A DNA stretch of 64,000 nt from assembly GCA_963971305.1 (NCBI GenBank), contig OZ020304.1, positions 18,768,103 through 18,832,102 on the forward strand, in the 5' to 3' direction. Position numbers and translations under genes: made by a program. The first letter of the stretch is position 1, and the number at the start of each line of letters is the position of its first letter. Positions 30,601-43,379 of the stretch are shown one piece after another. The DNA is from Arcuatula senhousia. Lineage: Eukaryota > Mollusca > Bivalvia > Mytilida > Mytilidae. The notes under the pieces were generated by a model. That model saw only the letters and a program-made list of their open reading frames with translations. It made no database searches and was not told the DNA's origin.

Positions 30601-33364
30601 TTAACATCATGATGATATGGCCAGGCATATGGCACTAATGATAAATTTAAACAAATATATTTATATCAAACAATGAAGATAAAATGTTTTAAATAGATTT
30701 GAAACACATATACATGTACCATTGATTGTTACTAGACAATACTTTATGCAATTTATTCCACTTTATGAGTATTTGTTTATATGTGTATATTTCTTTTCCT
30801 TTAAAGTGTAAACACAGGAAGACCAAAAGGTCCACCAGCAAGAGACATGTATGCAAGAGACCCCTATGCAAGGGACCCATATGACCCTTACTACAGAGAT
30901 AGATACCTACCCCCTCCACCCATGGACAGATTTGATAGGTACAGACCCTACCCTGATCCATACGACAGACGTCCCCTTCCACCCCCTACCAGAGATCCAT
31001 ACATGAGAGAGCGAGACCCTTACGCTAGACCACCACCAGAATATTACGGGGCATCAACCTTGGCAGCTCGGAGAACACCTCCTCCCCCGACATCCTCAGT
31101 TCCACCTTCATTATCATCTAGGTATGATAATATGTAAGTTTTGGAGATTTAAGTTTTAAGAACCTTAACCTTAAAAGAAATATGTAGACATGGTGAAATG
31201 TTTCTGACCATACTCACCATAGGCAATATTAATGTCAGACAATTATTAATTCTGTCAAACAGAAAATTTGGAAAAAAAGTTGAACATGTAGAAAACAATT
31301 CCATAATCGTTTCAGTTTGACAGATCCGAAGTCTATTTTGCCTAGTCAAAATTATATGTATATATATCATGTATATGAATAGTGGATTTTCGAGACTTAA
31401 ACTATCTTAATGTACATTTTCTCTATGTTTGCAAAATAAAAAAGGGAAATTTAAGAATTGTGTATTTAAATACTTCATTTTCTTTATGTATTATCAGTTG
31501 CATTTAACCCAAAATTTTCACTTAGAAGATAGAAAACAAAATGAATAGGCAGGCTAAACTTCTTCTTACAATTTCTGATTAAAATAAAAGTTTTATGAAT
31601 ATTAAAACACATTTAGATCTTTCTAGGGATAGAACTTCAATCCTAGACTGAGTTTTTATAACCAAATGGAGCATAAATTATGCTGCATAATACCATTTTT
31701 ATTCTACAACTCAAATAAAAAAACTCAAATTACATGAATGTATTGAATTTATTAAAAATTCAGTTTTGAAAATTCAAAGTTAAGAATTGGAGTTTGAACT
31801 ATTCCTAAACAGCTTCTTGCCTCCAGCTTTTTGAATTGGCTTTAAAATCATGAACGGATTAAGAATAAAAACAAATTCTAAATTTATTAACTAATATTTT
31901 TATTTAAAACATTTAACTTACATTTTTTCAGGGATCCATATTATGACCAATACTACGAAAGAAGAACAAAGTAAGTTTTTTCTTCACTTTTTCCTTCAAA
32001 ATCATTTAACATTTTGTTGTTGTACTCTCAGAATAATTACCATCAAATTCTTTTTCAGCATCATTTTTCCAGTTTAATGCATATTTGAACATTAAACATA
32101 GATATGGCTTATTCAAGAACAAGGGTTGTAAAACTTTCATTTCTGGTTGAGTGTTGTTATGATGATTTTTGACCCATTTCTTGATTGCATATTTTCCAAT
32201 GATATTAAGGATGTTCGCTACTATTATTGAAAATAAATAGGTTTCAAATTTGACGTCTTAAATGAGAAGATACAAGTTAAAGGTAAAAAATAAGCACAAG
32301 ATCTTTATAGGTTTGTGACCTTTTTTAGATAATTGATGTTGAAGTGTAAGCGGGGAAAAGGTTTTCTCTGACTTTTTTCATCGGTTTAGCATTAGCACTA
32401 AAAAGCTGTTAAAATCCATCACATAATAAATAGGATTTGATAAAATTTTGTTTACCACTTCTTCATGACATATTAGAGACATTTCTAAAAAGAAAATAGG
32501 GGTTCGTTAGCAAAATTTTTGACCTTGTTTTGATGGTAAAAACCTGAGGATTCTGAAAATCTGACTGAGCATCCTTAAAGAACTAGGCTGATCAACCCTG
32601 TTGAGGTATTAAGGTTTTGAAATATATAGCCTGAAAAAAAAAACCAATTTGGGGAATAGAAATAAATCAAGTTTGATCAATTGGTATACATACAAACATG
32701 GTTTAATATTGAAGCAGATTAAATAACTTAGCATTCAATTTTTTGCCGGATTTCACTGAGTGAAATATCTGGGTTATAAAATGGTGAATGTCGGGTGGGT
32801 GGCGTGCGGGTTGGGAAGAAATTTTCGTAACAGTTTTCTCGGTAACTTCTTATCACAGTCACTTGATATTTGCTATACAGCATCAGGGTGGGTTCCCATA
32901 ACATGGGATTTGATTTCAGGTCTGTCGCTCACTTCGTGTTTAACAATATCTGGCCATTTAAGACTTTGACAGATTTTCTGATTTTCAAAAAGCCTAAAAG
33001 CCTTGGTCTTTAGGACAGTGTATAAAGTTTTAAATGATACACATACTTGTGTGCCTTATATTTTAAAAGGTATAAAATTGGTTGACAGAAGTGTTAAAAA
33101 AATAATCTAAAATAAAAGATGAAAACCTGAAATCAACATGTTTTACCTCGGCATTGTGTTTCTGTGGGTAATGTGGGGTAGTTGCTCTTTGAATCCAGAG
33201 AGTCAATTTGTTTATTTCCCATTTGTTAATAGATTGCCTAATATTTCATGCCTTCATCTGACATATTTTCATATTTATTTACGTACAGCTATCCTATTCC
33301 ACCGCCACCGCCGGGAACTACTCGTATGTCGCCACCTAGAAGCCGCGTTCCGGCTCCATACTGA
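27525..33364 (+). CDS. lark: lark/RBM4-like RNA-binding protein (RRM + CCHC zinc knuckle), seven exons visible
   Basis: Sequence-specific RNA-binding protein; Drosophila lark and vertebrate RBM4 act in splicing and translation control. Exons 27525-27694, 28815-28898, 29542-29621, 30230-30253, 30807-31133, 31932-31970 and 33289-33364 join in phase. From ATG 27560 to TGA 33362-33364 they give about 254 residues. The RRM spans residues 7-73: RNP2 KLYIGNL and RNP1-like NYAFVHF. Next come LSHSKV...GMGGKGE and a CCHC knuckle [14 protein letters not shown] (CX2CX4HX4C). The tail is rich in DPYxR, Pro and Tyr and ends SRVPAPY. The order and the [19 protein letters not shown] junction match the second RRM and knuckle of RBM4/lark. 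RBM4 has two RRMs; only one is seen. The acceptor at 27523-27524 shows an upstream exon, untranslated or coding, because the frame stays open to that acceptor. I could not place it. Confidence 0.92.
28036..28113. repeat. Perfect 78-bp palindrome centred on CACGTG
   Basis: Two 39-base arms without mismatch or loop meet between 28074 and 28075. The centre TTCACGTGAA contains an E-box. The flanks also repeat TTCTATAAT on both sides. It lies in the lark intron after the first visible exon. Confidence 0.97.
28268..28433. mobile_element. Diverged copy of the TTACTGTGG MITE
   Basis: AAATTTGATACCCCG, GAAAATTTGACATTGAT, TGTATGCTGAGACCTCAGAA and GAATCCACAGT match 3900-4058. The left terminus is lost. 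In a lark intron. Confidence 0.65.
28815..28898 (+). CDS. lark: lark exon: end of RRM (HFQHPEEA... KLKVE)
   Basis: Exactly 28 codons, phase 0 on both sides. Completes RNP1 (YAFV-HF) and the last helix and strand of the RRM. Acceptor TTTTCAG, donor GTAAAT. Confidence 0.93.
29542..29621 (+). CDS. lark: lark exon: [17 protein letters not shown]
   Basis: 80 bases with the first three zinc ligands (Cys, Cys, His) of the knuckle. Ends inside the Trp codon. Donor GTTAGT. Confidence 0.93.
30230..30253 (+). CDS. lark: lark 24-base microexon: SKDCPKG
   Basis: Tiny exon between TTTTTTCCAG and GTAAGT. Supplies the last zinc ligand (Cys). Its phases fit both neighbours exactly, so it is needed for an intact knuckle. 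Confidence 0.92.
30807..31133 (+). CDS. lark: lark exon: Pro/Tyr/Arg-rich tail with DPYxR repeats
   Basis: 327 bases. Codes for about 109 residues with repeated ARDPY, RDPYxR, PPPP and [10 protein letters not shown] blocks, a low-complexity tail. Acceptor CTTTAAAG is weak in pyrimidines; donor GTAAGT. Confidence 0.9.
31932..31970 (+). CDS. lark: lark 39-base exon: [12 protein letters not shown]
   Basis: Acceptor TTTTTTCAG, donor GTAAGT; phases fit. Adds a Tyr-rich repeat to the tail. Confidence 0.88.
32745..32995 (+). repeat. Dispersed repeat Q, copy 3
   Basis: CACTTGATATTTGCTATA and ACATGGGATTTGATTTCAGG match copy 1. In the last lark intron. Confidence 0.7.
33289..33364 (+). CDS. lark: lark last coding exon: [19 protein letters not shown]... 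stop
   Basis: Acceptor ACGTACAG; 24 residues then TGA. The long open frame at 33138-33464 in another phase is a shadow of this exon and its untranslated region. Confidence 0.88.
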
Positions 33365-33590
33365 TTGTGTCGCAGCGGGAAAGAACGTGCGGGAGAAAGT
33401 CACCATGAAAAGACGATTTCAACGGAACTTTCGTGTTTCCATTGAGGACGGAATGGAATTGTAAATTTGTGTTAAATATATCGATCATGACAGGTTTTTT
33501 ATATCGTGATAATTTGTTCATTTTAACATTTTAATTACTTAAAATCATTGGGTCCATTTTTAATTTGTCGTAATGTATCATCGGAATAAA
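33365..33590 (+). promoter_or_regulatory. lark 3' untranslated region with AATAAA signal
   Basis: AATAAA at 33585-33590 followed by a GT-rich stretch (TATGTCGTGATTCGAGTG) is a plausible poly(A) site. Later AATAAA motifs near 34163 could serve longer transcripts. Confidence 0.5.
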
Positions 33591-36500
33591 TATATGTCGT
33601 GATTCGAGTGTATATTTTACGCTTAATTGTCTTTTTTTTACTAATATCGAGATTGCATCGCTGTATCGGTTCAGTCTCGGGATTGTTTCGGCTTTTTCCT
33701 GTTATTGATTTATAAATTTTGTTACGGTGCAAGTTTATTTTCTTTTATCTGTAAGCATTAAAATTTTGACAGTTTTTTAAATGAAAACTTGGTATGCAGT
33801 TGTTCTGGATTTAGAATCTTTTTGGTTGAAATGAGACACTGATTTTCTCTGTCTGTTTACAATAGGCTACTATTCAATGACATAGACATATTATTCAATA
33901 ATTTTAAGATGCAAATATAGCCCAAATACTACATGTTATGGGTATAAAATTGTATCTTTTATGAAACTTATTCTGGTTAAAGACTCTTTGATGTTACTTT
34001 TGGATTAAAAATTAAATGGTTGGCAATGTCAGTGGTTGCTTTTCAGGAGATACATGGAAAACACAAAACTAACATATACCATTTATGCAAAATATATTTA
34101 GCTTCTCAGTTCCTCTCTTATCTGTTCTGAGGCAGCCTCATTGTCCCTTTTTATTGCTTATAATAAAATAAATACACAAAAAATCACTTGCCTCATTACT
34201 TTTTTGAAGAGTTCACAATGTTAAAAGGTGCCACATCAACTTTTTGAACCAATAAAAAATAGTAGTAGAAGTAGAAGCCTGCCTCCCTCCGTCATCTGTT
34301 TTTTATAAAAATAGCCCGAGAAGCTAAAAATTAATTTTGTTTAGCCTTATATTCAGTCCTGTTTTTTGTCTGGTTGTGTTAGGGTAAAGGGTACTTACAT
34401 TTACATGATGGATTTAAAGAAATAAATGTATAGGCACAATAGGAGGGAGAGGAAGACTCTTTTGGTCGGTAGTTAAAATGATTTTATTAAGTGGCCTCAA
34501 AAGGCTACATTCAATTTTAATTCATGCATATTGTCAGCATAAAATCTGATCAGACCATGTGTTTGTTGTATACTGAACTATAAATGAAGCTTTTGACTTC
34601 TTTTGAAAATGAAAAATTCCGCTCTCCCCCTTTCCTTGAATGCATTTATTTCTGGAAAGTGTTTAAAGAATTGTGTTTTCCAGTCATGTAACATTTGATA
34701 TTTTGTGATTCTTTCATTGTAATTCATTCATTCATTGCTTTTCATATATTTTAACACATTCGTTTATCTAATTAATTTTCATTATTTTAACATGCATGTA
34801 GATCATTATGCATACAGTCATCTGTTTTAAACAATTAACAATGTAAAAAAAGTGTATGTTTAAACATATTGTTCAGTATTGAAATTCTAAATCTTATATC
34901 AAAGAATATACGTTTTCCCAGATTTTAAAGATGTCTCTTGAAAAATAGGGAAGACACATTGCTGCAAAATTAAATAAAACACATTTTAATTGATTTATTG
35001 TTTAAATTAACTAAATACAAACTTTTTTTTGCATTTATATCAGAAGACTTAATCTCTCATGCATTTACTTTATACTTTATTCATTCATTCATTGCATGTC
35101 TTATTCATTGTATCACTCACTGATCATACATTATTTGTCTTCTAAAATTCTTAATTGAAAGAAAACTTGTAAATCATACTTGGGCTAATATTTTTATTTA
35201 GAAAAGACTTTAATGTGTAGATATTAGTTCTTGTTGTGTGTGTATACATTTATTCTGCATCTCGTCATCATGATACAAAGAGAAAACATGAATGTATCAT
35301 GCAAGAAATCCTGCTGGCTGCAGAACTGTAGTATTAAAAAAGTTATACCTGGCACAAAGAAGTAGAAGAGGTGTTAAAATGTATGTTTTTGACTGATTGG
35401 TCTCTTATCTCTTTTTTGTGAACCCACATAGTGTAAAGCTGCTTGACCCATTGTTTTAGTATTTCATAGGATGTAATTTTGGCCTGATTTCATTGAGTGA
35501 AAAATAAAGTTATTAAATGATTAATGGCGGCAAATGGCCAAAAGGAATAAATGTTTGCCACAGTTTTCTCAACTAAAAGGACCCAGTCTTAACACTTTAA
35601 GCACTGAATTTAATGTACCCTGGTTATTGAAAATTGATCTTTTTGCTAGGATGTTTATGAACATAAGGTTCATACTCTTTCATACATTGTCATACATTTA
35701 AATTTCATAAGGTTTCTTTATTAAAATTCCTGTCAATTGAAGACCAAGAAGTAGTTTGTTCAGAATGGTAAGTACATGTTACAGGTATATATTATATATG
35801 CATGTTAACTATTGAAGCATTGATTATTACTTTGTAAGGAATTACAGCTAAGTTTCAAAAGCATATATACATGTATTGTATACCAGGTACATCATTATTG
35901 GAAACTAAAAAAAAATGAACAGGGGTTAAAAAAGAAAAACTTTGTTAAGCAGACATGTATTAAAAACCTTCTGAGACGACTAGTTGAACAAAAATATAAT
36001 ACAATCTAAAATTTGAACTTCATATTACTTATAAAGTAAAAAAAACTTAATTTTATTCTACATTTTAGAGATATTTACATGATGTATCAAATAATATAAA
36101 TTGACATAAGTAATTTGGTTCTAGTTCTTCAATTAGTTTACGTTATATAATGTCTGTGATTAAGTGCAGTTCTCTGTAAGAATCAGGCAAAATTTAAAAA
36201 CTTTGAATCATGATTTTAAAAACACACGGTTTTGACAATATATTGTCATTCGAAATAGCCTTCTAATGAAGAAACAAACATTAGTTGTCGTCTCGCCTGT
36301 CAGAGGATGGAGAAAAATTTCTGTTAAAATGATAGGAATTTTGTGTGTCTTGACAGAGTTATCTCCCTTAGATTCAAATTTTATATGCATTTCAACCAAA
36401 ATATATCTCAAATTACTGACTTTAAAAAAAAAGTGCCAATGCATTTTTTGTTACTTTTTAAGCATTTTGAACAGTATTTTGAAGTGAAACTCGTGTGTTT

Positions 36501-36629
36501 TTTTAATCATGATTCACCTATTGCCTGATTCTTACAGAGAATGGCACTTAATTCATCAAGATTGAGTTTACCCAGCATAAAGGTGAGATGGGAAAAAGGA
36601 AGCTTAAAAATTTGAGAGTCTAACTTTTT
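33591..36629. other. Intergenic, AT-rich, no gene recognised
   Basis: A diverged fragment at 35480-35600 resembles repeat Q (TGATTTCATTGAGTGAAA, CAGTTTTCTCAAC). Otherwise I see only AT-rich sequence. Confidence 0.5.
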
Positions 36630-37125
36630 AGCTCACCTGACCCGAAGGGTCATGTGAGCTATTGCCGTCACTTGGCGTCCGTCGTCTGTCTGTAAATTTT
36701 TAGAAACTTTAACTCCTCTGACACCATAAGTCGGATTGTAACCTAACTTGGTGTGGTTATTCTTTTGGGTATGGTGTACTAAACTACTGCTTGGATCGAT
36801 GACCCCTTATAGAGGTTACAGCCCCTAAATAAACATGTTTTCATGTTTTTGGCTTATATAATGAAAACTATAGCAGATAAAGAAAAGTGGTTGCTTGCTG
36901 AAATGTTCAGTACATTAAGCTCTTAATAAAAGTCTCTATAGAGTTAAAGTGTTCAGACAGCCCTTAAAATAACATTTTGCATGTTTTTGGCTTACAGAAT
37001 GAAAACTATTGCAGAAAAGAAAAGCTGTTGCTTGCTTAAATGTTCATCTTATTCAGCTCTACAAAGTTCTTCATAGGGTTGACATCAAGACCAGGTGAGC
37101 GATTCAGACTCCTGGGAGCCTCTTG
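36630..37125 (+). mobile_element. Hairpin/GTCC element, family A copy 2
   Basis: Same left hairpin as 26391 (AGCTCACCTGACCCGAAGGG...) and the same right end (GGTGAGCGATTCAG, CTCCTGGGAG, CTTGTT). Its core is a different monomer, GCTTGCTxAAATGTTCA, present about twice. Confidence 0.8.
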
Positions 37126-37814
37126 TTATTATGCTAGTACTATTATTCTATGAACCTTGAACCCACTAGTACATTCGGAGTTATTCCCCTTATTATACTA
37201 TAAAGCAGCATGTCACCAGACCACAGAAGAGCTAAATTGGTAAGGTGTCCATCCTATTTGTATATGATCTCTGACTATAATGGAAATAGCTGTATAATCC
37301 CTTTTATACACGAAACGCCTTTTGAATTTCATTTTTTGACGAAAAAAAATAGTACAAGTATTCTCTAAAGATATAAAAAGGGTTGAAGTGAAACTTTGAA
37401 AAATAGTTGTCAACAAAACGACATGTCCACCATTGAGAAAAGGGATTAGAATGAAAACTTATTCAGATAAACCTAAACATTTAGCCAATAAAGCTTACGA
37501 AAGTCTCAATAGAAGCACAAAAAGGTTAACTGCTTGTAATTTGGTGTTTGGGTTACAAACCACTGTCTATTGGTTTGTCATAGTGTTTAGTTTAATATAT
37601 CATAGATCTGAATATGTAATTATTGATATCTATGGTTATGTCCGGTACCAAATTCGACACCCTGAGTTGACTGTAGGAACGCGACGGGTGCAACAAGCCG
37701 GAACTTTTAAGCACTTCAGTTTTCTCTCGTTATGACTTATTGCGTCACTGATTTCTTTTCAATTGTTATAAGACCTAAAAAAATTGCGGACGTAATATGG
37801 TATGATTTTTGTTA

Positions 37815-37885
37815 TGTTGCCTTGACTGATTTTGTCGTTGTCCTTTTGGACATTTGAAATTTGAATGCCCAACTTGTACTTCTCT
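37815..37885 (-). repeat. Dispersed repeat P, inverted fragment
   Basis: GATTTTGTCGTTGTCC then TTTTGGACATTTGAA is the inverse of the start of copy 1 (2440-2490). Confidence 0.5.
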
Positions 37886-38334
37886 GCTTCTTTATGTTTT
37901 CCTGTCTACAATTGAATGCACTTTATAACACTGAAATAATACCCATGAATTATATTTGTTGACAAAGCATTGTAAGTTCAATCGTCACACTTTGTTTTAC
38001 ATTTGCGTTACCTTCCGATGCGTCTATACCAGTATTGGTCCTGCATCGTATTTATTCAGATTCAGATTCTTTTTAGTATATCGTTGGTTGGCTTATCTGC
38101 AAATATAGCTCGGAACCTCGTTCAAGATATAGTGTAGAAAAAAATGCGAGAAACAAATTCTTTATAAAACAGACTGCTTTTTGTCTTGTTCATTGGTCAG
38201 CGGTATCCTTTTCATATGCAAACAGAATTACAAATAAAACATGATAAAAGGCAAATTATCATATTTATCAACAAACGGAGTAAAGTCAGCAAAGAAATTA
38301 ATCGGAAAAAAAGCTTGGATTCAAATAAAAGAAG

Positions 38335-38580
38335 CAGAGGTACCAATAGGGCACCCGAATGTCAAAAGTCCGATTGGACAGAGGCAAAACCAGTAAACAC
38401 CAACGAGAACAGGACGAAAAATAGACAACATATAAAACAGGGAAACGCAAAAACCACTGAATATCAATGAACAACGCGAACTCTAGTTGTAACAAGAGTT
38501 ACTCCGGAAGAGTATGCTGTTCCTACCTGCTTTAGCACACCCGTCGCGTTGCCAACAGTCAATTCAGTTAAGCTTAAAAA
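38335..38580 (+). repeat. Dispersed repeat P, copy 4
   Basis: GGTACCAATAGGGCACCCGA, GTCAAAAGTCCGATTGGAC, CAACGCGAACTCTAG and TAGCACACCCGTCGCGTTGC match 22685-22915. The 94-codon frame over it is a shadow. Confidence 0.7.
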
Positions 38581-40720
38581 AAACTTAAAAGTGTTGTGTA
38601 GGAGTAATGTGTCCTCGGTCTTTCCTTTTCGGATATAATTCTGTAGTATTATTAAAATAAAATTTAACATGCTGCTCTTTAGTAAGAGAATCTTTAGTCG
38701 TGTACAGAAAGGGAAATCACAGCTTAGAATATATATATTTATTAAAACAGTGAACGCAGTTGAAAAGGCAACACTCAGATAAACAATAATGTATGAAAAA
38801 TTAGCTTACACATAATCATAATATGTGGTTGGAATTTTTGTGGTAGGTTTAGGCAGTGTGCCGATATTTTAGGTTTGTTTTGTTAACACAACTATAGGGT
38901 CGTCATCTTTTACTGTAGTGTTTTATACATCCAACTGTAAGAGGGCAGGCTAAATTGAAACCATCTTGTCCTTTCGTATCCGGTTATTCAGCTTTTACAG
39001 AGGGGGTACATTTTAATTACATAGATTTAACATTAGGAGATTACCGCGCCCCTTTTCAAAAAACTAATGTGCACTAATGTCGTGACAGCCCGAAAAGGCC
39101 AAGACGAAATTGATAGACATAAAAAAATCATCACAAAAACATTTCATACAGCGTACAAAAAATACATATTATCACACGGCAGAACCATTACGGAGAAAAA
39201 CATTGTTAACGGACGATACATGCAATTTTTTCACGGTTTATGTCAATTTTCAACTTTTAATCTCGAAAATATCAAAAATATGAATGTAATAAACTTTAAA
39301 AACATGCCCAGTATATAAACAAGAACATATTGTATAAGGATTTAATTTCTTTTTGTCGAACACAATGGTATATTTTTAAATCATTCACGAACGGTGTGCT
39401 CGATTTGATTACATTGACACGGACAATTCAAACTGGTTAATATAAACAGGCCTGTATAGCGTAATAATCTGGCAAGTTATGCTTCTATATAAGTAAAAGA
39501 AGTTAATAAAGTTTTGTTTTAATGAAAATATCAATAACCAATAATAACGTTCAATATTTTTTTATATATTTCAAGCATAACAAAATGACTCTAAATACAT
39601 GCAATAAAACTTGGTAACGGACCGATACATGCAAAATAATTGCGTTGCAGTCAACAGGTGTAACTAAAATACAATTAAGAGGTACATAATTTGACAGTGT
39701 TCTGATGATACAAATACAAGACAGGTGACTCTTGTTATGTTGACTGCAAAAAGTAATACATAATGTCATCGTTAATATTAAAAATTCATAGTAAACACAA
39801 AACACCAAAAATCATTGGAAAAAAACTATTTTACCTAATGTTTTATTTACCACAACATCAAAATGTTAGCGTTCAGACGGGGAATAAATTCTGTAATGCA
39901 TATTACAAAGTTTAAAACAACAACTTAATCCCAACCAATAATTCAAATATAATAAAAGGTAATAACAAAACGACCGAACTTGAAGAATCAATCTGAAACG
40001 TGGAACTGAAAAAACAAAACAACGCAGACACACCGGAGAAATAAGAGATCGCAATGGTCTTAATTAAGAACAGGCCTTTAAAAATATGGTTGAACTTGGT
40101 TTTAATGCACCAAATCCTCCCTCATTCATATAGCTAAAATAGCGGATATTTATTATAAATGTGTGTTTTTACACAGATTTACTTCAGCTTTTACCAGTGG
40201 AACACAATCTTTTTTTTCATTCCAGATAATTGCATTATTAAACTGTTATATTTGATATTAACATGGACATGAAGCAGTCGCACATAACAGCAAATCCTCT
40301 TGCCCGTTATATTAAAGTCAAAAATACTGCCAAAGTCTGGAAGGGTCCCGTCGGCAAACATCTAAGTGTTTTTTTCAGTTATTGTTCACTAAGTCCAATT
40401 TGAAAATCCGTGATTTTCTATGAACTTTTTTTTTCAAACAAATTTTATGGATTTGCATGAAATATGTTTTAATATACCAATCATGACATGCTACACTGAA
40501 CCTACCCTGCAACTTTATCAGAAGGATATTATAAATAGTTTTGGCGTTAAAGTGTTCACAAAGCCCGTTTTAAAATCTATCAAAATTGTATAAGTTTTTC
40601 CAACTGTACAGAACTGTATTGTTAGTAGTTTTAGTTTAAGGTATATTTTTCACAAGAGTTGTAGACGGGCAATAGGACGTACGGACGGACAACATGGAAA
40701 CTTTAGGGCGACTCTCTACC
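38581..40720. other. Intergenic, no gene recognised
   Basis: Open frames of 83 and 85 codons (39067-39318, 39551-39808) have no motif I know and no splice context. GGACGTACGGACGGAC at 40676 may be the rim of a GTCC-type element. Confidence 0.45.
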
Positions 40721-40824
40721 ACTTGCAGATTCTTAGCTATGGACATTTACCAAAAACTGTAAACAGAGTTATACATGCTGAAAATGTAAGTCAAGATGAA
40801 TTTATGTTAATGCAGATGCATAAT

Positions 40825-40827
<3 letters not shown>

Positions 40828-40858
<31 letters not shown>
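40828..40858. repeat. (AATC)n simple repeat, LINE tail
   Basis: Seven or so AATC units. On the minus strand it reads (TGAT)n directly after the LINE 3' untranslated region, so it is probably that element's 3' tail. Confidence 0.8.
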
Positions 40859-40859
<1 letters not shown>

Positions 40860-41091
40860 TATTGGCCAATCATGGGCCCTCAAGGGGCAAATACAATACA
40901 ACAAATATGATTAAAAGTTAGGACAATACAAAATGAACAAAGATAATAACATGTTCAATTGATATATATATATAATTAGGCTCCTTGTACACAAGAGTAA
41001 AACTTTATGTAAAACATTCAGTAGTAACCAATCAAGTTATATTGCTTTCCTGCAGAAAGCTGCTCAGCTGATGAATAATTTTATCATTTTC

Positions 41092-41631
41092 TCAAGTGAA
41101 ACACCAAAAAAGTCTGTCGAAAGCAGAAAGGTTTATAAAGTTAGTGTTATATATATTTACGGTATTAAATAGTAAATTTCTATTAGTATTAAATTTAGGG
41201 CATTCTGAAAAATAATGCAATTCGTCTTCGACCTTATTTAGGTTACATTTATCACAAATCCTATGATCTAATGGGGTCAAAGGTTTAGTATATCTACCCA
41301 ATTCAATTTTGAGTTGATGGTTACTCACTCTAAATTTAGCAAAACACTTTCTTTTGTCAAATTCATTAATAATGTCTAAATATTTTTCATATCCAAAATT
41401 ACATTTGATCTTTAGATAAGTTCTAAGTTTGCTTTCTTCAGAGATAAGTTTTTCTCTATGTTTGTACCATAGTTTTTTGAATAAATCTTTTAAATGTTCA
41501 CTAATGGAATATTTTACATATTTTTTATTTAAGGTTGCTGAGCCACTCTCTACATGAATATTTAAAATTTTAAGTAGAGACATTGAAGAACCATACCAAC
41601 TGTCTATCCCATTGTTGTGCATTAACTTCAT
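41092..41631 (-). pseudogene. LINE ORF2 C-terminal fragment with CCHC finger
   Basis: 179 codons, open about 15 codons further upstream to a stop. Ends with the pattern typical of LINE ORF2 tails: FRVSNHQLKIELGRY, then RICDKCNLNKVEDELHYFSEC, which gives Cys-X2-Cys-X9-His-X4-Cys. No catalytic YxDD motif is present, so it is a dead fragment rather than a host gene. Confidence 0.8.
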
Positions 41632-42726
41632 TTCAGTGAATGCATTTTTTAATAGTTCAGTAGGTGAATTATCTTGTTATTCACGACAAATGGAACAAAC
41701 AGGTGACCTACACAACACACATTAGTAACACTTTGGATACATGTACGATTGACGACTTATCCAAATAAACAGAAAACGCAAAATTATTTATTTTCTATCC
41801 AATCTTAAATCATGATTAGCCAATTCACTTGCAGATGAAGACATTTGAACAATCTAAAAAACTTTAACTTGAGTCATTTATGAGGCAATGTATTAAGTCA
41901 TGCTGACAACCATTACAGATGTACATACCCCTGACCTTTAAGATACATGTACATGGTTCTGCAGCTTTTGACATAACTAAAACCATTACGTACATGAAGC
42001 TTCATACGAACGAACACACCAATAGCCATCTTACAATTACAAGAAAGGAGAAGGTTGTTGCATCCACCTGGCGGCACCAGAACTGATATTGATACATTTT
42101 TATTAAATATTAATAAATTTAACTCAGACTGTCGTTTGCAGTTGAGACACGACGTTCATACGACAGTCGCTGACAAAGTATATACACGCACCATTTGTCT
42201 GATACATTATTAATCATGCATGTATTCGTCCGTAACGTAGATTATTTGCATGTACCCCTTTTTCTTGGACAGCGATATGCTTTGCAGTCCATGGCTTCGT
42301 GAATAAATTGATGAACAGCCTATACAATTTCAAAAATCATTAAAAGAGCACAAAACTTTTAAAAAACACAAAAAAGTGGTTTTTGCTACACGTTGCTCGT
42401 ATTGAAAGTGTGCTATAGTACGAGGGTAGGCTATTGGTTTGTTAATGTTCTCGAAAACTACATGGCCGATTTCAATGTTTCAAACATAAATATTTAGCTA
42501 GTTCATTTTTCTTTATACTGTACGCTTCAGTTTTTCTTTTATTATTTGTAAACAAATAAAATGTCTTACCTTTTCTGACTATATCCATCCCAAATTGTGT
42601 ATTTTACCTGTGTTTTAATCCGTTTCAAGGATTTTACGTCTATGTCCCGTCCGTCAACATTATTTCTCGTCTTAATGGTTCTGCCGTGTGATTATAAATA
42701 CATTTTGTAACGTTATTACATCGAAA

Positions 42727-43266
42727 TGCGGACGCCCTATAGTTTTCACCTTGTCCGTCTGTCAGTTCGGGAACCATTCTTGTGAACACTAAAACTCAAA
42801 AACTATTAACTGATAACAACACAGTTCTCAAATTTGTAGCATATCATAATTTGCATATTAAAATTTCATGCAAAAATGTGAAATAATTTTGGAAAAAAAA
42901 CTTTTTATCGAAAATAACAGATTTTGACAATTGAACTTTGTGAACACTAAAACTAAAAAACTATTAACAATACAGTTCTGAAACTTTGTACATCTGCTAA
43001 GTAGCATGTCATGATTTTCTTACTAAAATTTCATGCATATCTGCTTAATATTTCTTTAAAAAAACTTCATTTTTGATGGAAAATCGCAGATTTTGAGAAT
43101 TGGAATTTTTGAACAATAAAACTCAAATGCTTTTAACGATACTGCTCTGTAGTTTCATACACATTCCACGGAGCACGCCTTAGTGGTTAAAATAAAAGTT
43201 GGTATGATTTTGAAAACACTTAGATTTTTTGCCGCAGGGCCCTTTCTGACTTTGTCAGTATTCTAG
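42727..43266 (+). mobile_element. Hairpin/GTCC/tandem-core element, family J
   Basis: TTGTCCGTCTGTC near 42750 opens about three core monomers of about 140 bp (GAACACTAAAACTxAAAAACT). The sub-terminal GCCGCAGGGCCC and right hairpin CTGACTTTGTCAG (43246-43258) are followed by TATTCTAGTT. The left hairpin is unclear. Confidence 0.65.
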
Positions 43267-43379
43267 TTCTGTTAGCAATCGCTTGTCAGACGTGATTCTC
43301 CATCAAGGAAACCCCAATATTCCTCACAAGCTCTGAATTTACGATTCATTTGTGATACGTTAACCCCAAGGTCAGTTGG

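Larger units (their letters stand above)
40828..41690 (-). mobile_element. 5'-truncated non-LTR retrotransposon (LINE), 3' end
   Basis: Contains the C-terminal end of an ORF2-type protein (41631-41092), a short untranslated region with GGGCCCATGATTGGCC, and a (TGAT)n tail. Reverse transcriptase and endonuclease parts are absent, as in most LINE insertions. Matching 3' tails occur at 51735 and 58845. Confidence 0.75.

Noticed and set aside
33138..33464. 108-codon open frame over the lark 3' end
   Set aside because: It overlaps the true last lark exon in a different phase; the lark reading continues in phase from six upstream exons.
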